A stretch of DNA of 58,866 nucleotides, taken from positions 1 through 58,866 of the forward strand of contig CALDYJ010000039.1 in assembly GCA_937941095.1 (NCBI GenBank). The letters are read 5' to 3'. Position 1 is the first letter of the stretch, and each line of letters begins with the position of its first letter. This DNA comes from an uncultured Saprospiraceae bacterium (GTDB lineage: Bacteria; Bacteroidota; Bacteroidia; Chitinophagales; Saprospiraceae). The notes under the pieces are model-generated. The model did no database searches and was not told the DNA's origin. It saw nothing but the letters and a program-made list of their open reading frames with translations. This document shows positions 8,935 to 18,847 of the stretch, piece after piece. The position numbers and the translations under genes were made by a program.

Positions 8935-8969
8935 TAAGCTTACTAAACTTTCAAAGTTTAGTAAGCTTA
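8935..8969. repeat. Perfect 17-bp inverted repeat upstream of dapD
   Basis: TAAGCTTACTAAACTTT is followed by a single C and then its exact reverse complement. The 35-base palindrome lies about 23 bases upstream of the dapD -7 element. It could be an operator, a cruciform site or a terminator relic. No T tract follows. Confidence 0.85.
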
Positions 8970-8992
8970 TTCAATTTACCGTAGAGCTTTCC

Positions 8993-9000
8993 TATCTTTG
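8993..9000 (+). promoter_or_regulatory. -7 promoter element of dapD
   Basis: TATCTTTG matches TAnnTTTG and ends 23 bases before the dapD ATG. That leaves a leader of roughly 17 bases. A -33 TTG at ideal spacing is not obvious. Confidence 0.6.
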
Positions 9001-9023
9001 CTCATCAAAAAATCTAATATACA

Positions 9024-9860
9024 ATGGGCAGCACTTCCAATAATTTTGAAGCATTAAAAAACACCATCACTCAAGCATGGGACAATAGAGATTTATTAAA
9101 AGAAGCTGAGACACAACACGCCATAAGAGCCCTCATTGAGCATCTAGATAAAGGCAGGCTTAGAGTAGCTGAACCGACAAGCGATGGCTGGCAAGTAAAC
9201 GATTGGGTTAAAAAAGGCGTCGTCATGTACTTCCCAATCCAAAAGATGAAAACAATGGAAGTAGGCATCTTCGAATACCACGATAAAATCCCCTTGAAAA
9301 AAGATTACGAAGCTCAAGGAGTGAGAGTAGTACCACATGCCATCGCTAGACATGGGGCTTACCTCGAAAAAGGAGTCATCATGATGCCTTCTTATGTAAA
9401 CATCGGAGCTTGGGTTGGAGGAGGAACCATGGTCGACACCTGGGCTACCGTCGGTTCATGTGCACAAATAGGGAGAAATGTCCATCTGAGTGGAGGCGTA
9501 GGCATAGGAGGCGTTTTAGAGCCTCTACAAGCGACCCCAACCATCATAGAAGATAATTGCTTCATAGGCTCAAGATGCATCGTCGTCGAAGGCGTACAGG
9601 TAGGTAAAGAAGCTGTGCTTGGCGCAAATGTCGTCCTTACAAAATCAACAAGGATCATCGATGTCTCAGGAGCCGAACCCATCACTCATAGAGGTATGGT
9701 GCCTCCAAGATCAGTGGTCATTCCTGGTTCATACACAAAAGAATTTCCAGCAGGCAATTATCAAGTTTCCTGTGCGTTGATTATTGGCAAACGAAAAGAA
9801 TCAACAGACAAAAAAGTTTCTTTAAATGAAGCTTTGAGAGAATATGATGTAGCGGTTTAA
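9024..9860 (+). CDS. dapD: 2,3,4,5-tetrahydropyridine-2,6-dicarboxylate N-succinyltransferase
   Basis: This 278-residue cytosolic enzyme adds a succinyl group from succinyl-CoA to tetrahydrodipicolinate in the diaminopimelate/lysine pathway. The N-terminal helical domain includes DGWQVNDWVKKGVVMYFP. The middle (about 105-235) is a left-handed beta-helix of hexapeptide repeats containing MPSYVNIGAWVGGGTMVDTW, GSCAQIGRNVHLSGGVGIGG and LEPLQATPTIIEDNCFIGSR. The C-terminus has PPRSVVIPGSY. Full length for the family. The gene uses noticeably more ATC, GTC and ACC codons than its neighbours. Confidence 0.97.
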   Translation: MGSTSNNFEALKNTITQAWDNRDLLKEAETQHAIRALIEHLDKGRLRVAEPTSDGWQVNDWVKKGVVMYFPIQKMKTMEVGIFEYHDKIPLKKDYEAQGVRVVPHAIARHGAYLEKGVIMMPSYVNIGAWVGGGTMVDTWATVGSCAQIGRNVHLSGGVGIGGVLEPLQATPTIIEDNCFIGSRCIVVEGVQVGKEAVLGANVVLTKSTRIIDVSGAEPITHRGMVPPRSVVIPGSYTKEFPAGNYQVSCALIIGKRKESTDKKVSLNEALREYDVAV

Positions 9861-9947
9861 AACCATTTGCCGAAAGGTAAATAGGCAAGGAATCAAACTA
9901 AAATAACGGCTTTATAAATTATTAGCTTAACTATTTAATACGGCAAT

Positions 9948-12548
9948 ATGTATAAATTTCTTTTGGCAATGATAGCCGCTTGTTTAATGTTCAGCTGTGG
10001 TGCTGGAAAAATAGTCCAAGCTCCTGACTTCGAACAAGAGCTTCTAGACACCTTGGTCATCACGGCCGATAAGCCAAACCGACTAAAAGAAAAAGAGGAA
10101 TTTAAACTGCCAAATTACAATGAATCTTATACCCGAAAAGTAGACTTGATTCATACCAATTTAAACCTAGAATTTGATTGGGAAAAACAACACGTTGAAG
10201 GACGAGCATCCTTAACTTTTTCTCCTTTTTTTTATGACATCAATGAAGTGACCTTGGATGCAAAAGGTTTTGACATTCACAAAATAGATTTGGGACCTCG
10301 AGAGTTGGTGTATGAATACGATGGCGAAAAACTGAGCATTCAATTAGGCAATACCTACAGCAAAGGAGAAGAGTTTACCATCGGCATAGACTACACGGCA
10401 AAACCAGCAGAATCTTCTGGAGGTGGCAGCGCGGCTATCATGTCCGACCAAGGCTTGTTTTTTATAAATGCTGATGGCAAAGATCCAGAAAAACCAATGC
10501 AGATTTGGACACAAGGAGAGACTGAGTGGAACTCAAGATGGTTTCCTACAGTAGATAAACCGAATGAAAGATGTACACAAGAAATGTACCTCACCGTGGA
10601 AGAAAATTTCACTACCCTATCAAACGGCACATTAGTTTCTTCTAAGAATAATGGCAATGGAACTAAAACAGATTACTGGAAAATGGACCTTCCCCATGCA
10701 CCTTATTTGTTTATGATCACCATTGGAGAATACGCCATAGTAAAAGACGAATGGCGTGGCATCCCAGTAGAATATTATGTAGAAAAAGCTTACGAAAAAG
10801 ATGCAAGGAAAATTTTTGCGCATACCATTGAAATGCTTGATTTCTTTTCAGACAAATTAGGCGTCCAATACCCTTGGCCAAAATATGCACAAGTCGTGGT
10901 AAGAGATTTTGTATCTGGTGCCATGGAAAATACGACAAGCTCCATCTTCGGAGAATTTGTTCAAAAGACTGGTAGAGAACTCCTGGATTCAAATAATGAT
11001 AAAATAGTGGCGCATGAACTTTTCCACCATTGGTTTGGGGATTTAGTTACTTGTGAAAGTTGGGCAAACTTAACCATGAATGAAGGCTTTGCTAATTATG
11101 CCGAATACTTATGGTATGAGCACAAGTATGGAAAAGAAGCTGCTGATTATCATTGGATGGAAGAAGCAAGGGGCTATTTTGGTGAAGCAGCAGGCAGCAT
11201 ACATCCTTTGATTTATTTTGGTTATAGAGACAAAGAAGACATGTTTGATTCGCATTCCTACAACAAAGGAGGCTGCATCATACACATGCTTAGAAACCTG
11301 GTAGGAGACGATGCTTTTTGGGCTTCACTCAATCATTACCTTACCGAAAATAAATTTAATTCGGTAGAAGCTCATGACCTAAGACTTTCGTTTGAAGAGG
11401 TCAGCGGCATGGACTTAAACTGGTTTTTTAATCAGTGGTTTTTTGAGGCAGGTCATCCTCTGTTAAACATTAAGAAAGAGTATGACTTAAATGAAGGTTC
11501 TTTAAACATCACGGTTGAGCAAACACAAAATCCGGATCGTAGTCCTGCTATTTTTAAACTCCCTGTTGCAATAGATGTCTACTTTGAGGATAAGAAAAGC
11601 ATCCGTAAAAACATACTTTTAACCAAGAGAATAGAAACGTTTAAATTTAAAATAGACGACAGTCCTACTTGGGTAAATTTTGACGCAGAAAACATTCTCT
11701 TAGCTGAGCTTATTGAAGACAAAACGCTCAAAGAGTTAGTCGCTCAATACAATGAAGGGCCAGAATTTATGGACAGGTATAGTGCCCTGGAAAGTTTAAA
11801 AAGCATTGATCAAGCACTCGCGCACCAAACTTTGAAATCTGCTTTGTCGGATTCCTTTTGGGCATGCAGAGGAGTAGCCTTAGAAAACTTTAAATTAGAT
11901 GATGAAGAAGCTCTAGCGCAGGCTAGTAAAATGATGTTTGAAGATGAAAAACCTCAAATTCGAGCAAGTGCTATTGAAGCCCTGAGTCAAACCAATGACA
12001 AAAAGTATTTGGACTTATTCAAAAAGAGTCTTGAAAATGATCAGTCGTATACGGTCATGTCAGCGGCTTTGGATGGAATAGTAAGTCTTGATAAAAAGAA
12101 TGCACAAAATTACATAAGCCAGGTGAATGAAATTGATAATCCACAGATCATTAATTCCATCGGCAATATTTATTTGGCATCAGGTGACCCTATCTATTTA
12201 GATTATTTTGTTAATAACATAAAAAACGTAGATGGTTATGCCGCCATAGATTTCATTACTTCATATTTAAGATTAGCAGTGATGAATGAGGAGCAATCAG
12301 AAAATGAAGCCATCAATTTTTTAAAGAATTTAGCCTTGGATAAAAGTGAATCGATGTGGAGAAAATTTGGGGCAACCAATAGCTTAAACAGCCTAATGTT
12401 GAGTTATAGAGAAGAAATTAAAAGGATAAACGATGCCCTTAAAAGAGGGAAATTCGAACAAAAAGCAATAGAATTGGATGAAATGGTGCAAGAGATTAAA
12501 AACCAAGAGACCAATCCTATGTTAAATGAGATATATCAACAGCTATAA
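9948..12548 (+). CDS. Lipoprotein M1-family aminopeptidase
   Basis: The 866-residue protein begins with a lipoprotein signal whose lipobox is MFSC (Cys17), so it should be anchored in a membrane and face the periplasm or surface. It removes N-terminal residues from peptides. The M1 hallmarks are present: the GAMEN exopeptidase motif at residues 324-328, HELFH (His356, Glu357, His360) with the third zinc ligand Glu379 in MNEGFANY, and Tyr438 in DSHSYNKGG for transition-state binding. After the catalytic and beta domains, residues about 600-860 form helical HEAT-like repeats, with ALESLKSIDQALA as one. It is 88 bases downstream of dapD on the same strand. Confidence 0.93.
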   Translation: MYKFLLAMIAACLMFSCGAGKIVQAPDFEQELLDTLVITADKPNRLKEKEEFKLPNYNESYTRKVDLIHTNLNLEFDWEKQHVEGRASLTFSPFFYDINEVTLDAKGFDIHKIDLGPRELVYEYDGEKLSIQLGNTYSKGEEFTIGIDYTAKPAESSGGGSAAIMSDQGLFFINADGKDPEKPMQIWTQGETEWNSRWFPTVDKPNERCTQEMYLTVEENFTTLSNGTLVSSKNNGNGTKTDYWKMDLPHAPYLFMITIGEYAIVKDEWRGIPVEYYVEKAYEKDARKIFAHTIEMLDFFSDKLGVQYPWPKYAQVVVRDFVSGAMENTTSSIFGEFVQKTGRELLDSNNDKIVAHELFHHWFGDLVTCESWANLTMNEGFANYAEYLWYEHKYGKEAADYHWMEEARGYFGEAAGSIHPLIYFGYRDKEDMFDSHSYNKGGCIIHMLRNLVGDDAFWASLNHYLTENKFNSVEAHDLRLSFEEVSGMDLNWFFNQWFFEAGHPLLNIKKEYDLNEGSLNITVEQTQNPDRSPAIFKLPVAIDVYFEDKKSIRKNILLTKRIETFKFKIDDSPTWVNFDAENILLAELIEDKTLKELVAQYNEGPEFMDRYSALESLKSIDQALAHQTLKSALSDSFWACRGVALENFKLDDEEALAQASKMMFEDEKPQIRASAIEALSQTNDKKYLDLFKKSLENDQSYTVMSAALDGIVSLDKKNAQNYISQVNEIDNPQIINSIGNIYLASGDPIYLDYFVNNIKNVDGYAAIDFITSYLRLAVMNEEQSENEAINFLKNLALDKSESMWRKFGATNSLNSLMLSYREEIKRINDALKRGKFEQKAIELDEMVQEIKNQETNPMLNEIYQQL

Positions 12549-12584
12549 AGTGAAGATTAATGACGAATTGTCTAGGCCTTAACT

Positions 12585-12592
12585 TACATTTG
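12585..12592 (+). promoter_or_regulatory. Possible -7 element for secA
   Basis: TACATTTG matches TAnnTTTG. If used, it gives a secA leader of about 170 bases. That leader contains a GGAG about 24 bases before the ATG and no convincing leader peptide. Confidence 0.35.
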
Positions 12593-12769
12593 CCAACTTA
12601 GCCTAGCAATTATCGCTTTAGGCGCCAAAATGACATGATTTTCATCGATTTATGGCTTGGCTTAATATGTGAAGATGTATACATAAAGGGCATACATTGT
12701 ATATTTATACTTTATAATAATTGATCAATATTGGCTCCTGTAAAGGAGATGGCATATAAAAAATAGATA

Positions 12770-15700
12770 ATGTTTAAAAGCATCACAAAATCACTTAAGG
12801 GTTTATTCGGAACAAAACAGGACAAGGACATAAAAGCCTATAGTCCTTTTGTAGATGAAGTTAATGAGGCATACAGTCAATTGAGAAATTTGACTAATGA
12901 TCAATTGAGGAATAAAACCTTTGAGTTTAGAGAAAGAATAAAAGATTACCTCTCTGAAATTGATCAAGACATTGTTGATCTTAAAAAACAAGCTGAAGCA
13001 GAAGAAGATATTCTAGCAAAGGAAGACATCTTTAAGCAGATAGATACTTTGTCAGAAGACAGAGACAAGGTCTTGGAAGAAATACTTTTAGAAATTCGAC
13101 CAGAAGCTTTTGCAGTTGTAAAAGAAACAGCAAGAAGATTTTCTGAAAACGAATTGATCGAAGTTACAGCAACAGATTTTGATCGCAACTTAAAAGCGGA
13201 ACAAAACGCTAAGTCTCCAAAAGACTACATCAGCATAGAAGGTGATGTAGCGACTTTCAGAAATTCTTGGTTGGCAGCTGGTGGAGAAGTGACTTGGAAT
13301 ATGGTTCACTATGATGTTCAGCTTATTGGTGGGATGGTTTTGCACGATGGAAAGATTGCAGAGATGATGACTGGGGAAGGAAAGACTCTGGTAGCAACAT
13401 TACCAGCTTACTTAAATGGTTTGTCAGGATTAGGAGTTCACGTCGTTACAGTAAATAATTACTTAGCACGAAGAGATAGCGAATGGGTAGGACCTATTTT
13501 TGAATTCTTGTTTTTAACAGTGGACTGTATTGACAAATATAAGCCGCATTCACCCGGTAGAAAGAAAGCATATAAGTGCGACATTACTTATGGTACAAAT
13601 AATGAATTTGGTTTTGACTACCTAAGAGATAATATGGTCGCTACCTTAGAAGAAAAGGTGCAGAAAAAACATCACTTCACCATGATAGATGAGGTAGATT
13701 CTGTTTTGATTGATGATGCAAGAACCCCATTGATTATTTCTGGTCCAGTACCTAAAGGGGAAGAAGAGCAAGAATATAATTTCTTGAAACCTGAGGTTGA
13801 AAAGCTAATCAATGAACAGAAAAAGTTAGCAACAAGCTATTTGTCAGATGCTAAAAGGTTATTCAAAGACGGAATTCTAGGTTATGAGGAGGACGAAGCA
13901 GGGATGGCTTTATTGAGAGCACATAGAGCATTGCCTAAAAACAGACCGCTGATTAAATTTTTGAGTGAAGACGGGGTAAAGGTTGAAATGCAAAAGGCAG
14001 AAAACCATTACATGCAAGAGCAGTCAAAGAATATGCACATTGCTGATGAACCTTTGCTATTTACCATTGATGAAAAAAACAGAAACGTAGAGCTGACAGA
14101 AAGAGGGACGGAGTTTTTAGCCAAAGGAAGAAACGATGCCGCTTTTTTTGAGCTTCCAGACATTGGCGTTGATCTTCAAGCAATTCAGGAAGATGAAGAA
14201 ACTACAGAGGAAGAAAAACAAGAATTACAAGAAAAGTTGATCACGGATTATTCTGTGAAGTCTAAGCGATTGCACTCTATGTCTCAATTGCTGAAAGCGT
14301 ATACGCTTTTTGAAAAAGATACAGAGTATGTTGTCCTAGATGAGGAAGTGAAGATTGTAGATGAACAGACGGGTCGTATCATGGAAGGGCGAAGGTATTC
14401 TGATGGCCTACACCAAGCTTTAGAAGCCAAAGAAAATGTAAAAGTTGGAAACATCACTCAGACTTATGCAACAGTAACATTGCAGAACTATTTTAGGATG
14501 TACCACAAGCTTTGCGGGATGACTGGTACGGCAGAAACTGAAGCAGGAGAATTCTGGGAGATTTACAAACTAGACGTAGTGGTAGTTCCTACCAATAGGC
14601 CGATAGTAAGGGACGATAAAGATGATTTGGTTTACAAAACGGCTAGAGAAAAGTTTAATGCTGTTATAGATGATGTAGTCAAGTTAAGCCAAGCTGGGAG
14701 ACCTGTATTGGTTGGTACTACTTCTGTTGACATTTCAGAAAAACTTTCTAGGATGCTTCAAATGAGAAGCATTAATCACAATGTTTTGAACGCAAAGCAG
14801 CACCAAAGAGAAGCTGAAGTAGTTGCTCAAGCTGGGAAGCCAGGGCAAGTAACAATAGCTACTAACATGGCAGGTAGAGGGACAGATATTAAGCTGAGTC
14901 CTGATGTGATTGCTGCAGGCGGTTTAGCGATTATTGGAACGGAAAGACACGATTCTAGACGGGTAGATAGGCAGTTGAGAGGACGTTCTGGTAGACAGGG
15001 AGACCCTGGATCGTCACAATTTTATGTTTCTTTAGAAGATAATTTAATGAGGCTGTTTCAATCTGAACGATTGGCGAAAGTGATGGATAAGATGGGACAC
15101 CAGGAAGGAGAAGTCTTACAACATTCTATGGTTTCCAAAAGTATAGAAAGAGCACAGAAAAAAGTAGAGGAAAATAACTTTGGAATAAGAAAGAGATTAT
15201 TGGAGTATGATGATGTGATGAACATCCAAAGAGAGGCAATTTATAAGAAAAGAGCGAATGCATTATCTGGAGATAGACTTTCGGTAGATCTAAATAACAT
15301 GTTCTCAGGATTAACAGAGAGCTTAGTAGCCATACACAAACAACAAGGGGATTTCGAATCGTTTAGAAAAGATTGCATTACCATTTTGGGCATGGATCCT
15401 CAGATGGATCAGGCAGGCTTTGAAGTAGCTCCGATAGACGATACCATTGATCAATTTCAGCATTTGGTGATGGAGCGTTACGATAAGAAATCAGCTAAAA
15501 TTGCTGAAGTATTGATGCCATTAATTAAAGATGTTTATACCAATGAAGGACATCGTTACAAGCGAATTACCATTCCTTATACAGATGGTAGAAAAAAACC
15601 ATTGCCAGTGTCTGCTTCACTAGAAGAAGCGGTCAATAGTAATGGAAAGACAGTCATGAAAGATGTTGAAAAAGCATCTACATTGGCGCTTTTGGATGAT

Positions 15701-16108
15701 TCTTGGAAGGAACACTTGCGTTCTATGGATGAACTGAAAGAATCAGTACAAGCAGCTTCTTTTGAGCAAAAAGATCCTTTGGTGGTGTATAAAATGGAAG
15801 CATATAATCTTTTTGAAAACCTTATGTACGAGGTCAATGAAAAAGTTTCCTCTTACTTACTAAAAGGGACCATTATATTTAGAGATGGAAGTAGCTTAGA
15901 ACAAGCAAAAGAAAGAAAAACGGATTTGAGTAAGACGCAAACAAATAAGCGAGAAGAAGACGTTAGGGCAAGAGCTGCAGCCGAAGGGGTAAGTAGACAA
16001 AGAAGCAAGCCAGAGACTTTCAAAAGAACAGAAAAGAAAGTTAAAAGAAATGATCCTTGTCCATGTGGAAGCGGTAAAAAATATAAGCAATGTCATGGTA
16101 AAGCTTAA
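12770..16108 (+). CDS. secA: Preprotein translocase ATPase SecA
   Basis: SecA powers export of unfolded preproteins through SecYEG. This 1112-residue copy is longer than the E. coli protein (901), as is usual in Bacteroidota, with extra acidic and helical inserts around residues 60-100 and 430-500. Walker A is MTGEGKT (200-206), and the DEAD-like Walker B is [11 protein letters not shown] (307-317). The helicase motif [12 protein letters not shown] and the [14 protein letters not shown] segment are intact. The C-terminus is a SEC-C zinc motif, Cys1097-x-Cys1099...Cys1108-His1109. No frameshift is seen. Confidence 0.97.
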   Translation: MFKSITKSLKGLFGTKQDKDIKAYSPFVDEVNEAYSQLRNLTNDQLRNKTFEFRERIKDYLSEIDQDIVDLKKQAEAEEDILAKEDIFKQIDTLSEDRDKVLEEILLEIRPEAFAVVKETARRFSENELIEVTATDFDRNLKAEQNAKSPKDYISIEGDVATFRNSWLAAGGEVTWNMVHYDVQLIGGMVLHDGKIAEMMTGEGKTLVATLPAYLNGLSGLGVHVVTVNNYLARRDSEWVGPIFEFLFLTVDCIDKYKPHSPGRKKAYKCDITYGTNNEFGFDYLRDNMVATLEEKVQKKHHFTMIDEVDSVLIDDARTPLIISGPVPKGEEEQEYNFLKPEVEKLINEQKKLATSYLSDAKRLFKDGILGYEEDEAGMALLRAHRALPKNRPLIKFLSEDGVKVEMQKAENHYMQEQSKNMHIADEPLLFTIDEKNRNVELTERGTEFLAKGRNDAAFFELPDIGVDLQAIQEDEETTEEEKQELQEKLITDYSVKSKRLHSMSQLLKAYTLFEKDTEYVVLDEEVKIVDEQTGRIMEGRRYSDGLHQALEAKENVKVGNITQTYATVTLQNYFRMYHKLCGMTGTAETEAGEFWEIYKLDVVVVPTNRPIVRDDKDDLVYKTAREKFNAVIDDVVKLSQAGRPVLVGTTSVDISEKLSRMLQMRSINHNVLNAKQHQREAEVVAQAGKPGQVTIATNMAGRGTDIKLSPDVIAAGGLAIIGTERHDSRRVDRQLRGRSGRQGDPGSSQFYVSLEDNLMRLFQSERLAKVMDKMGHQEGEVLQHSMVSKSIERAQKKVEENNFGIRKRLLEYDDVMNIQREAIYKKRANALSGDRLSVDLNNMFSGLTESLVAIHKQQGDFESFRKDCITILGMDPQMDQAGFEVAPIDDTIDQFQHLVMERYDKKSAKIAEVLMPLIKDVYTNEGHRYKRITIPYTDGRKKPLPVSASLEEAVNSNGKTVMKDVEKASTLALLDDSWKEHLRSMDELKESVQAASFEQKDPLVVYKMEAYNLFENLMYEVNEKVSSYLLKGTIIFRDGSSLEQAKERKTDLSKTQTNKREEDVRARAAAEGVSRQRSKPETFKRTEKKVKRNDPCPCGSGKKYKQCHGKA

Positions 16109-16150
16109 GACAGATTTGTATTGCCAAATCTCTAAAATAAGTTTAACTTG

Positions 16151-16175
16151 CGTTCTAGGTCTACTCGTTAGAACG
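16151..16175. repeat. Small inverted repeat between secA and deoC
   Basis: CGTTCTA and TAGAACG are separated by 11 bases, 25 bases before the deoC ATG. It could be a weak attenuating hairpin or a regulator site. It lacks a T tract. Confidence 0.4.
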
Positions 16176-16199
16176 AATGATTGAAGCAATAAAAATTAA

Positions 16200-16850
16200 A
16201 TGAGCAGGATAGAAGGATTAATAGACCATACCCTATTAAATTCAAATGTAAAGCAGGTTCAAATAGAAACACTGTGCAAAGAAGCAATAGAGCACCAGTT
16301 TGCTGCTATTTGTATCCCACCTTATTATTTAGCCTTTGCTGATAGCATCTTAAAAGATACTCCCGTTAAAAGTGCCACAGTTATAGGCTTTCCTATGGGT
16401 TATTCTACTCTTTTTGCCAAAGTTGAAGAAATAAAAAGAGCGGTAAACGATGGTGCAGATGAGCTTGATGTAGTTTTAAATATATCGGCAGTAAAAGATC
16501 AAAATTGGAATTACGTCACCAATGAAATTCAAAGTTTTACCCGTGCAGCCCACTTAAAAGGAAAAGTTTTAAAACTCATCATAGAAGCCAGCTTGTTTGA
16601 TAAAGATACACTCAAAAGAATTTGTGAGATCGCAAACAAAGAAGAAGTAGATTTTATCAAAACTTGTACGGGGCATCATGGAGGCACTACTCCTGAAATG
16701 GTCTCCTTAATCAAAGCATATAAAGACCCAAAAATCAAATTGAAAGCTTCCGGAGGAATCAAAACTTTAGAGCAGGCTCAAGCGCTCATAACAGCAGGTG
16801 CAGATAGAATTGGAACTTCAAAAGCCATCGAACTTTTAGGTTTAGCGTAA
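16200..16850 (+). CDS. deoC: Deoxyribose-phosphate aldolase
   Basis: This 216-residue cytosolic aldolase splits 2-deoxyribose 5-phosphate into glyceraldehyde 3-phosphate and acetaldehyde during deoxynucleoside breakdown. The TIM-barrel catalytic residues line up with the E. coli enzyme: Asp90 in DELDVVLN, the Schiff-base Lys154 in DFIKTCTG, and Lys182 in LKASGGIKT. The N-terminal substrate motif LIDHTLL is also present. It starts 91 bases after secA and a SPOR-domain gene follows after 36 bases, so it is probably co-transcribed with the latter. Confidence 0.96.
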   Translation: MSRIEGLIDHTLLNSNVKQVQIETLCKEAIEHQFAAICIPPYYLAFADSILKDTPVKSATVIGFPMGYSTLFAKVEEIKRAVNDGADELDVVLNISAVKDQNWNYVTNEIQSFTRAAHLKGKVLKLIIEASLFDKDTLKRICEIANKEEVDFIKTCTGHHGGTTPEMVSLIKAYKDPKIKLKASGGIKTLEQAQALITAGADRIGTSKAIELLGLA

Positions 16851-16886
16851 AAAAGCTTATTTTTACCCTTCAAAAGATTCTAAACC

Positions 16887-17291
16887 ATGCAGTTAATTAC
16901 CAAAGTCATTGCTCTTACCTTGATGCTTGTTTTTGCAAATATTGATCTTGCAAAAGGACAAAGTGTTGTTTTTTATGAATCAGCGGAAGTCCAAAGAGTG
17001 ATGGATCAGTATGCAGCACATAATAGACTAAGAGAATTAATACCAGGGTATAGAATTCAATTATTATCAACAACTGATAGGAGGAAGATGGAAAACATTA
17101 AACAAAAATTTGCTGCTAATTTTCCATACATGCAGACGGATTTTCAACATACTCCTCCCTACTATAAACTAAGAACAGGTGCTTTTGCATCAAAAGTTGA
17201 TGCCATGCGAATTTTGCATAAGGTAAAAAAAGAAATTCCGGGCGCATATATAACCAAAGCTGATATTAGATCAACAGAATTGATTAATTAA
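16887..17291 (+). CDS. Exported SPOR-domain protein
   Basis: The 134-residue protein has an N-terminal signal sequence (about residues 1-24, ending AKGQ) and a SPOR-type fold covering about residues 53-128, with GYRIQLLSTTDRRKMENI and YYKLRTGAFASKVDAMRIL as the two halves. SPOR domains bind denuded peptidoglycan glycans, so a periplasmic role at the cell wall or septum is likely. It sits directly after deoC and ends 7 bases from the convergent GlsB-like gene. Confidence 0.8.
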   Translation: MQLITKVIALTLMLVFANIDLAKGQSVVFYESAEVQRVMDQYAAHNRLRELIPGYRIQLLSTTDRRKMENIKQKFAANFPYMQTDFQHTPPYYKLRTGAFASKVDAMRILHKVKKEIPGAYITKADIRSTELIN

Positions 17292-17298
17292 GCATATA

Positions 17299-17625
17299 CT
17301 AAGCACGTCTTTTTCTTCCAAATATTCCAGTTACTACTAATAATAAAGAAGCACCGACAACTGCTTGAAAAAGACTGTTTAAGAATCCTACTCGAACACC
17401 AAATTTATTGCTTATCCAGTTCTCAAGCCCAGATAAATCAGCATTAATGTTTAACTTTTCAAATAAAAATGCTCCAATGATGGCTCCTAAAACGCCAACT
17501 ACAATGTTTCCTAGCAGACCGCTACCTCGGCCTCCAAAAAACAATCGCGCAATAAAACCTGCTGCGGCTCCTAATAAGATTATAGATACCCATTGAGAAA
17601 GGTCAGAAAATTGATCTAATTCCAT
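17299..17625 (-). CDS. GlsB/YeaQ/YmgE-type small membrane protein
   Basis: The 108-residue protein has three hydrophobic segments (about 11-29, 38-55 and 82-101) with the glycine-rich signature GAAAGFIARLFFGGRGSGLLG followed by NIVVGVLGAIIGAFLF. This is the transglycosylase-associated/GlsB family, small inner-membrane proteins linked to stress in other bacteria. An insert of about 25 residues separates the second and third helices (NINADLSGLENWISNKFGVR) and is longer than in compact YmgE forms. A TAAATTTG promoter element lies about 27 bases upstream. Confidence 0.85.
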   Translation of the reverse strand: MELDQFSDLSQWVSIILLGAAAGFIARLFFGGRGSGLLGNIVVGVLGAIIGAFLFEKLNINADLSGLENWISNKFGVRVGFLNSLFQAVVGASLLLVVTGIFGRKRRA

Positions 17626-17651
17626 TGTGTTTCAATTTTGTATTTTCAGAC

Positions 17652-17659
17652 CAAATTTA
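17652..17659 (-). promoter_or_regulatory. -7 element of the GlsB-like gene
   Basis: The minus strand reads TAAATTTG, a perfect TAnnTTTG match 26 bases before the GlsB-like start codon. The -33 region is not clear. Confidence 0.5.
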
Positions 17660-17719
17660 ATTAATTACACGGAATCACTATCATTGAGAAGATAAACTTC
17701 CAGAATAATTCGACAAGGA

Positions 17720-18790
17720 GTGGAGAATAAAAATGAAAAGGCTTTAAAATCAATAAAAGGAACAAAGATTATCTTTCCCCTTTTTATTGGATTGGCAGTG
17801 CTCATCTATTTCTTGATGCGAAAATTTAAATGGAAGGAATTTCAAGAAATTCAGTGGAGTGAGCACGTCTATTTATGGGTAAGCTTGTCTTTAATTCTTT
17901 TAATAATCAGGCATTTAGCCTACGCAGCCAGGCTTTGGATACTTTCAGAAAAATCATTTAGCTATTCTAAATGCATTGAACTTATTTTTATCTGGGAATT
18001 CAGTTCAGCTGTCTCTCCTACCTCCGTTGGAGGATCTGCAGTAGCTTTGTTTGTCTTAAGTCAGGAGAAATTGGCAGCAGCGAGAGTTACTGCCATAGTT
18101 TTATACACAGCTGTATTAGACACAATATTTTTTGTGACCACACTTCCTTTGTTATTAATTTGTTTTGGACCGAAGATCATCAGACCCAACTTGGATAGCA
18201 TTTACAACTTGGACAGTTGGGGGTACTCATTTATTCTAGCTTATGTTTTTATGGCAATTTATGGCGCCATCTTTTTTTATGGTCTTTTTATTAAGCCAGA
18301 AGGGCTCAAAAGCTTAGTCTTGTGGTTTACTAAATTTAAAATGTTTAGTAAATGGAGGACTAAAGGAGAAAAGCTTGGAAATGACTTCGTCTTAGCTTCT
18401 AAAGAAATGACAGGAAAAGGCTTGAAGATTGGCGGGCCGGCATTTTTAAGTACAGCGATTGCTTGGTCATGCAGGTTTATATTATTGAATTGTTTAATAA
18501 TAGCTTTTGAAAATTCATTGAGTTTGGATTTGTGGACTCAATCAGCATTATATGGTAGATTAGAAACAATGTTTGTCATTATGGCCTTCAGCCCTACTCC
18601 TGGATCAGCTGGAGTAGCAGAAATTTTATTTAATGGCTTTTTAACTGATTATTTGAGCAATGAAACCTCTTCTTCACTGGTAGCCCTTATCTGGCGCTTC
18701 TTTACATATTATTCCTATTTGTTATTAGGCGCTTTAATTATTCCAAATTGGTTGAGAAAAGTGCTCAAGAAGAAGAAAATTACGTCGTAA
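17720..18790 (+). CDS. UPF0104/LPG-synthase-type integral membrane protein (possible lipid flippase)
   Basis: The 356-residue protein has about eight membrane segments and conserved polar patches such as FEFSSAVSPT-like WEFSSAVSPTSVGG (near residue 93) and FSPTPGSAGVAE (near 293). These are the two hallmarks of the YbhN/lysylphosphatidylglycerol-synthetase transmembrane family. The lysyl-transferase domain of MprF is absent, so a flippase-like or other lipid-handling role is more likely than lysinylation. GTG at 17720 is the only possible start, because an in-frame stop lies upstream and the nearby ATG is out of frame. It precedes the ether-lipid synthase gene. Confidence 0.8.
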   Translation: MENKNEKALKSIKGTKIIFPLFIGLAVLIYFLMRKFKWKEFQEIQWSEHVYLWVSLSLILLIIRHLAYAARLWILSEKSFSYSKCIELIFIWEFSSAVSPTSVGGSAVALFVLSQEKLAAARVTAIVLYTAVLDTIFFVTTLPLLLICFGPKIIRPNLDSIYNLDSWGYSFILAYVFMAIYGAIFFYGLFIKPEGLKSLVLWFTKFKMFSKWRTKGEKLGNDFVLASKEMTGKGLKIGGPAFLSTAIAWSCRFILLNCLIIAFENSLSLDLWTQSALYGRLETMFVIMAFSPTPGSAGVAEILFNGFLTDYLSNETSSSLVALIWRFFTYYSYLLLGALIIPNWLRKVLKKKKITS

Positions 18791-18847
18791 TTGCAAATTC
18801 TTTCGTCATTATTGAGATATTGACTGTATCTTTATTAAAATAAAACG

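Noticed and set aside
12593..12769. A SecM-like leader peptide regulating secA
   Set aside because: Only ORFs of two to six codons with no arrest-like motif are present in the leader.
17720..18790. MprF lysylphosphatidylglycerol synthase
   Set aside because: Only the membrane part is present; the soluble lysyl-transferase domain is missing.
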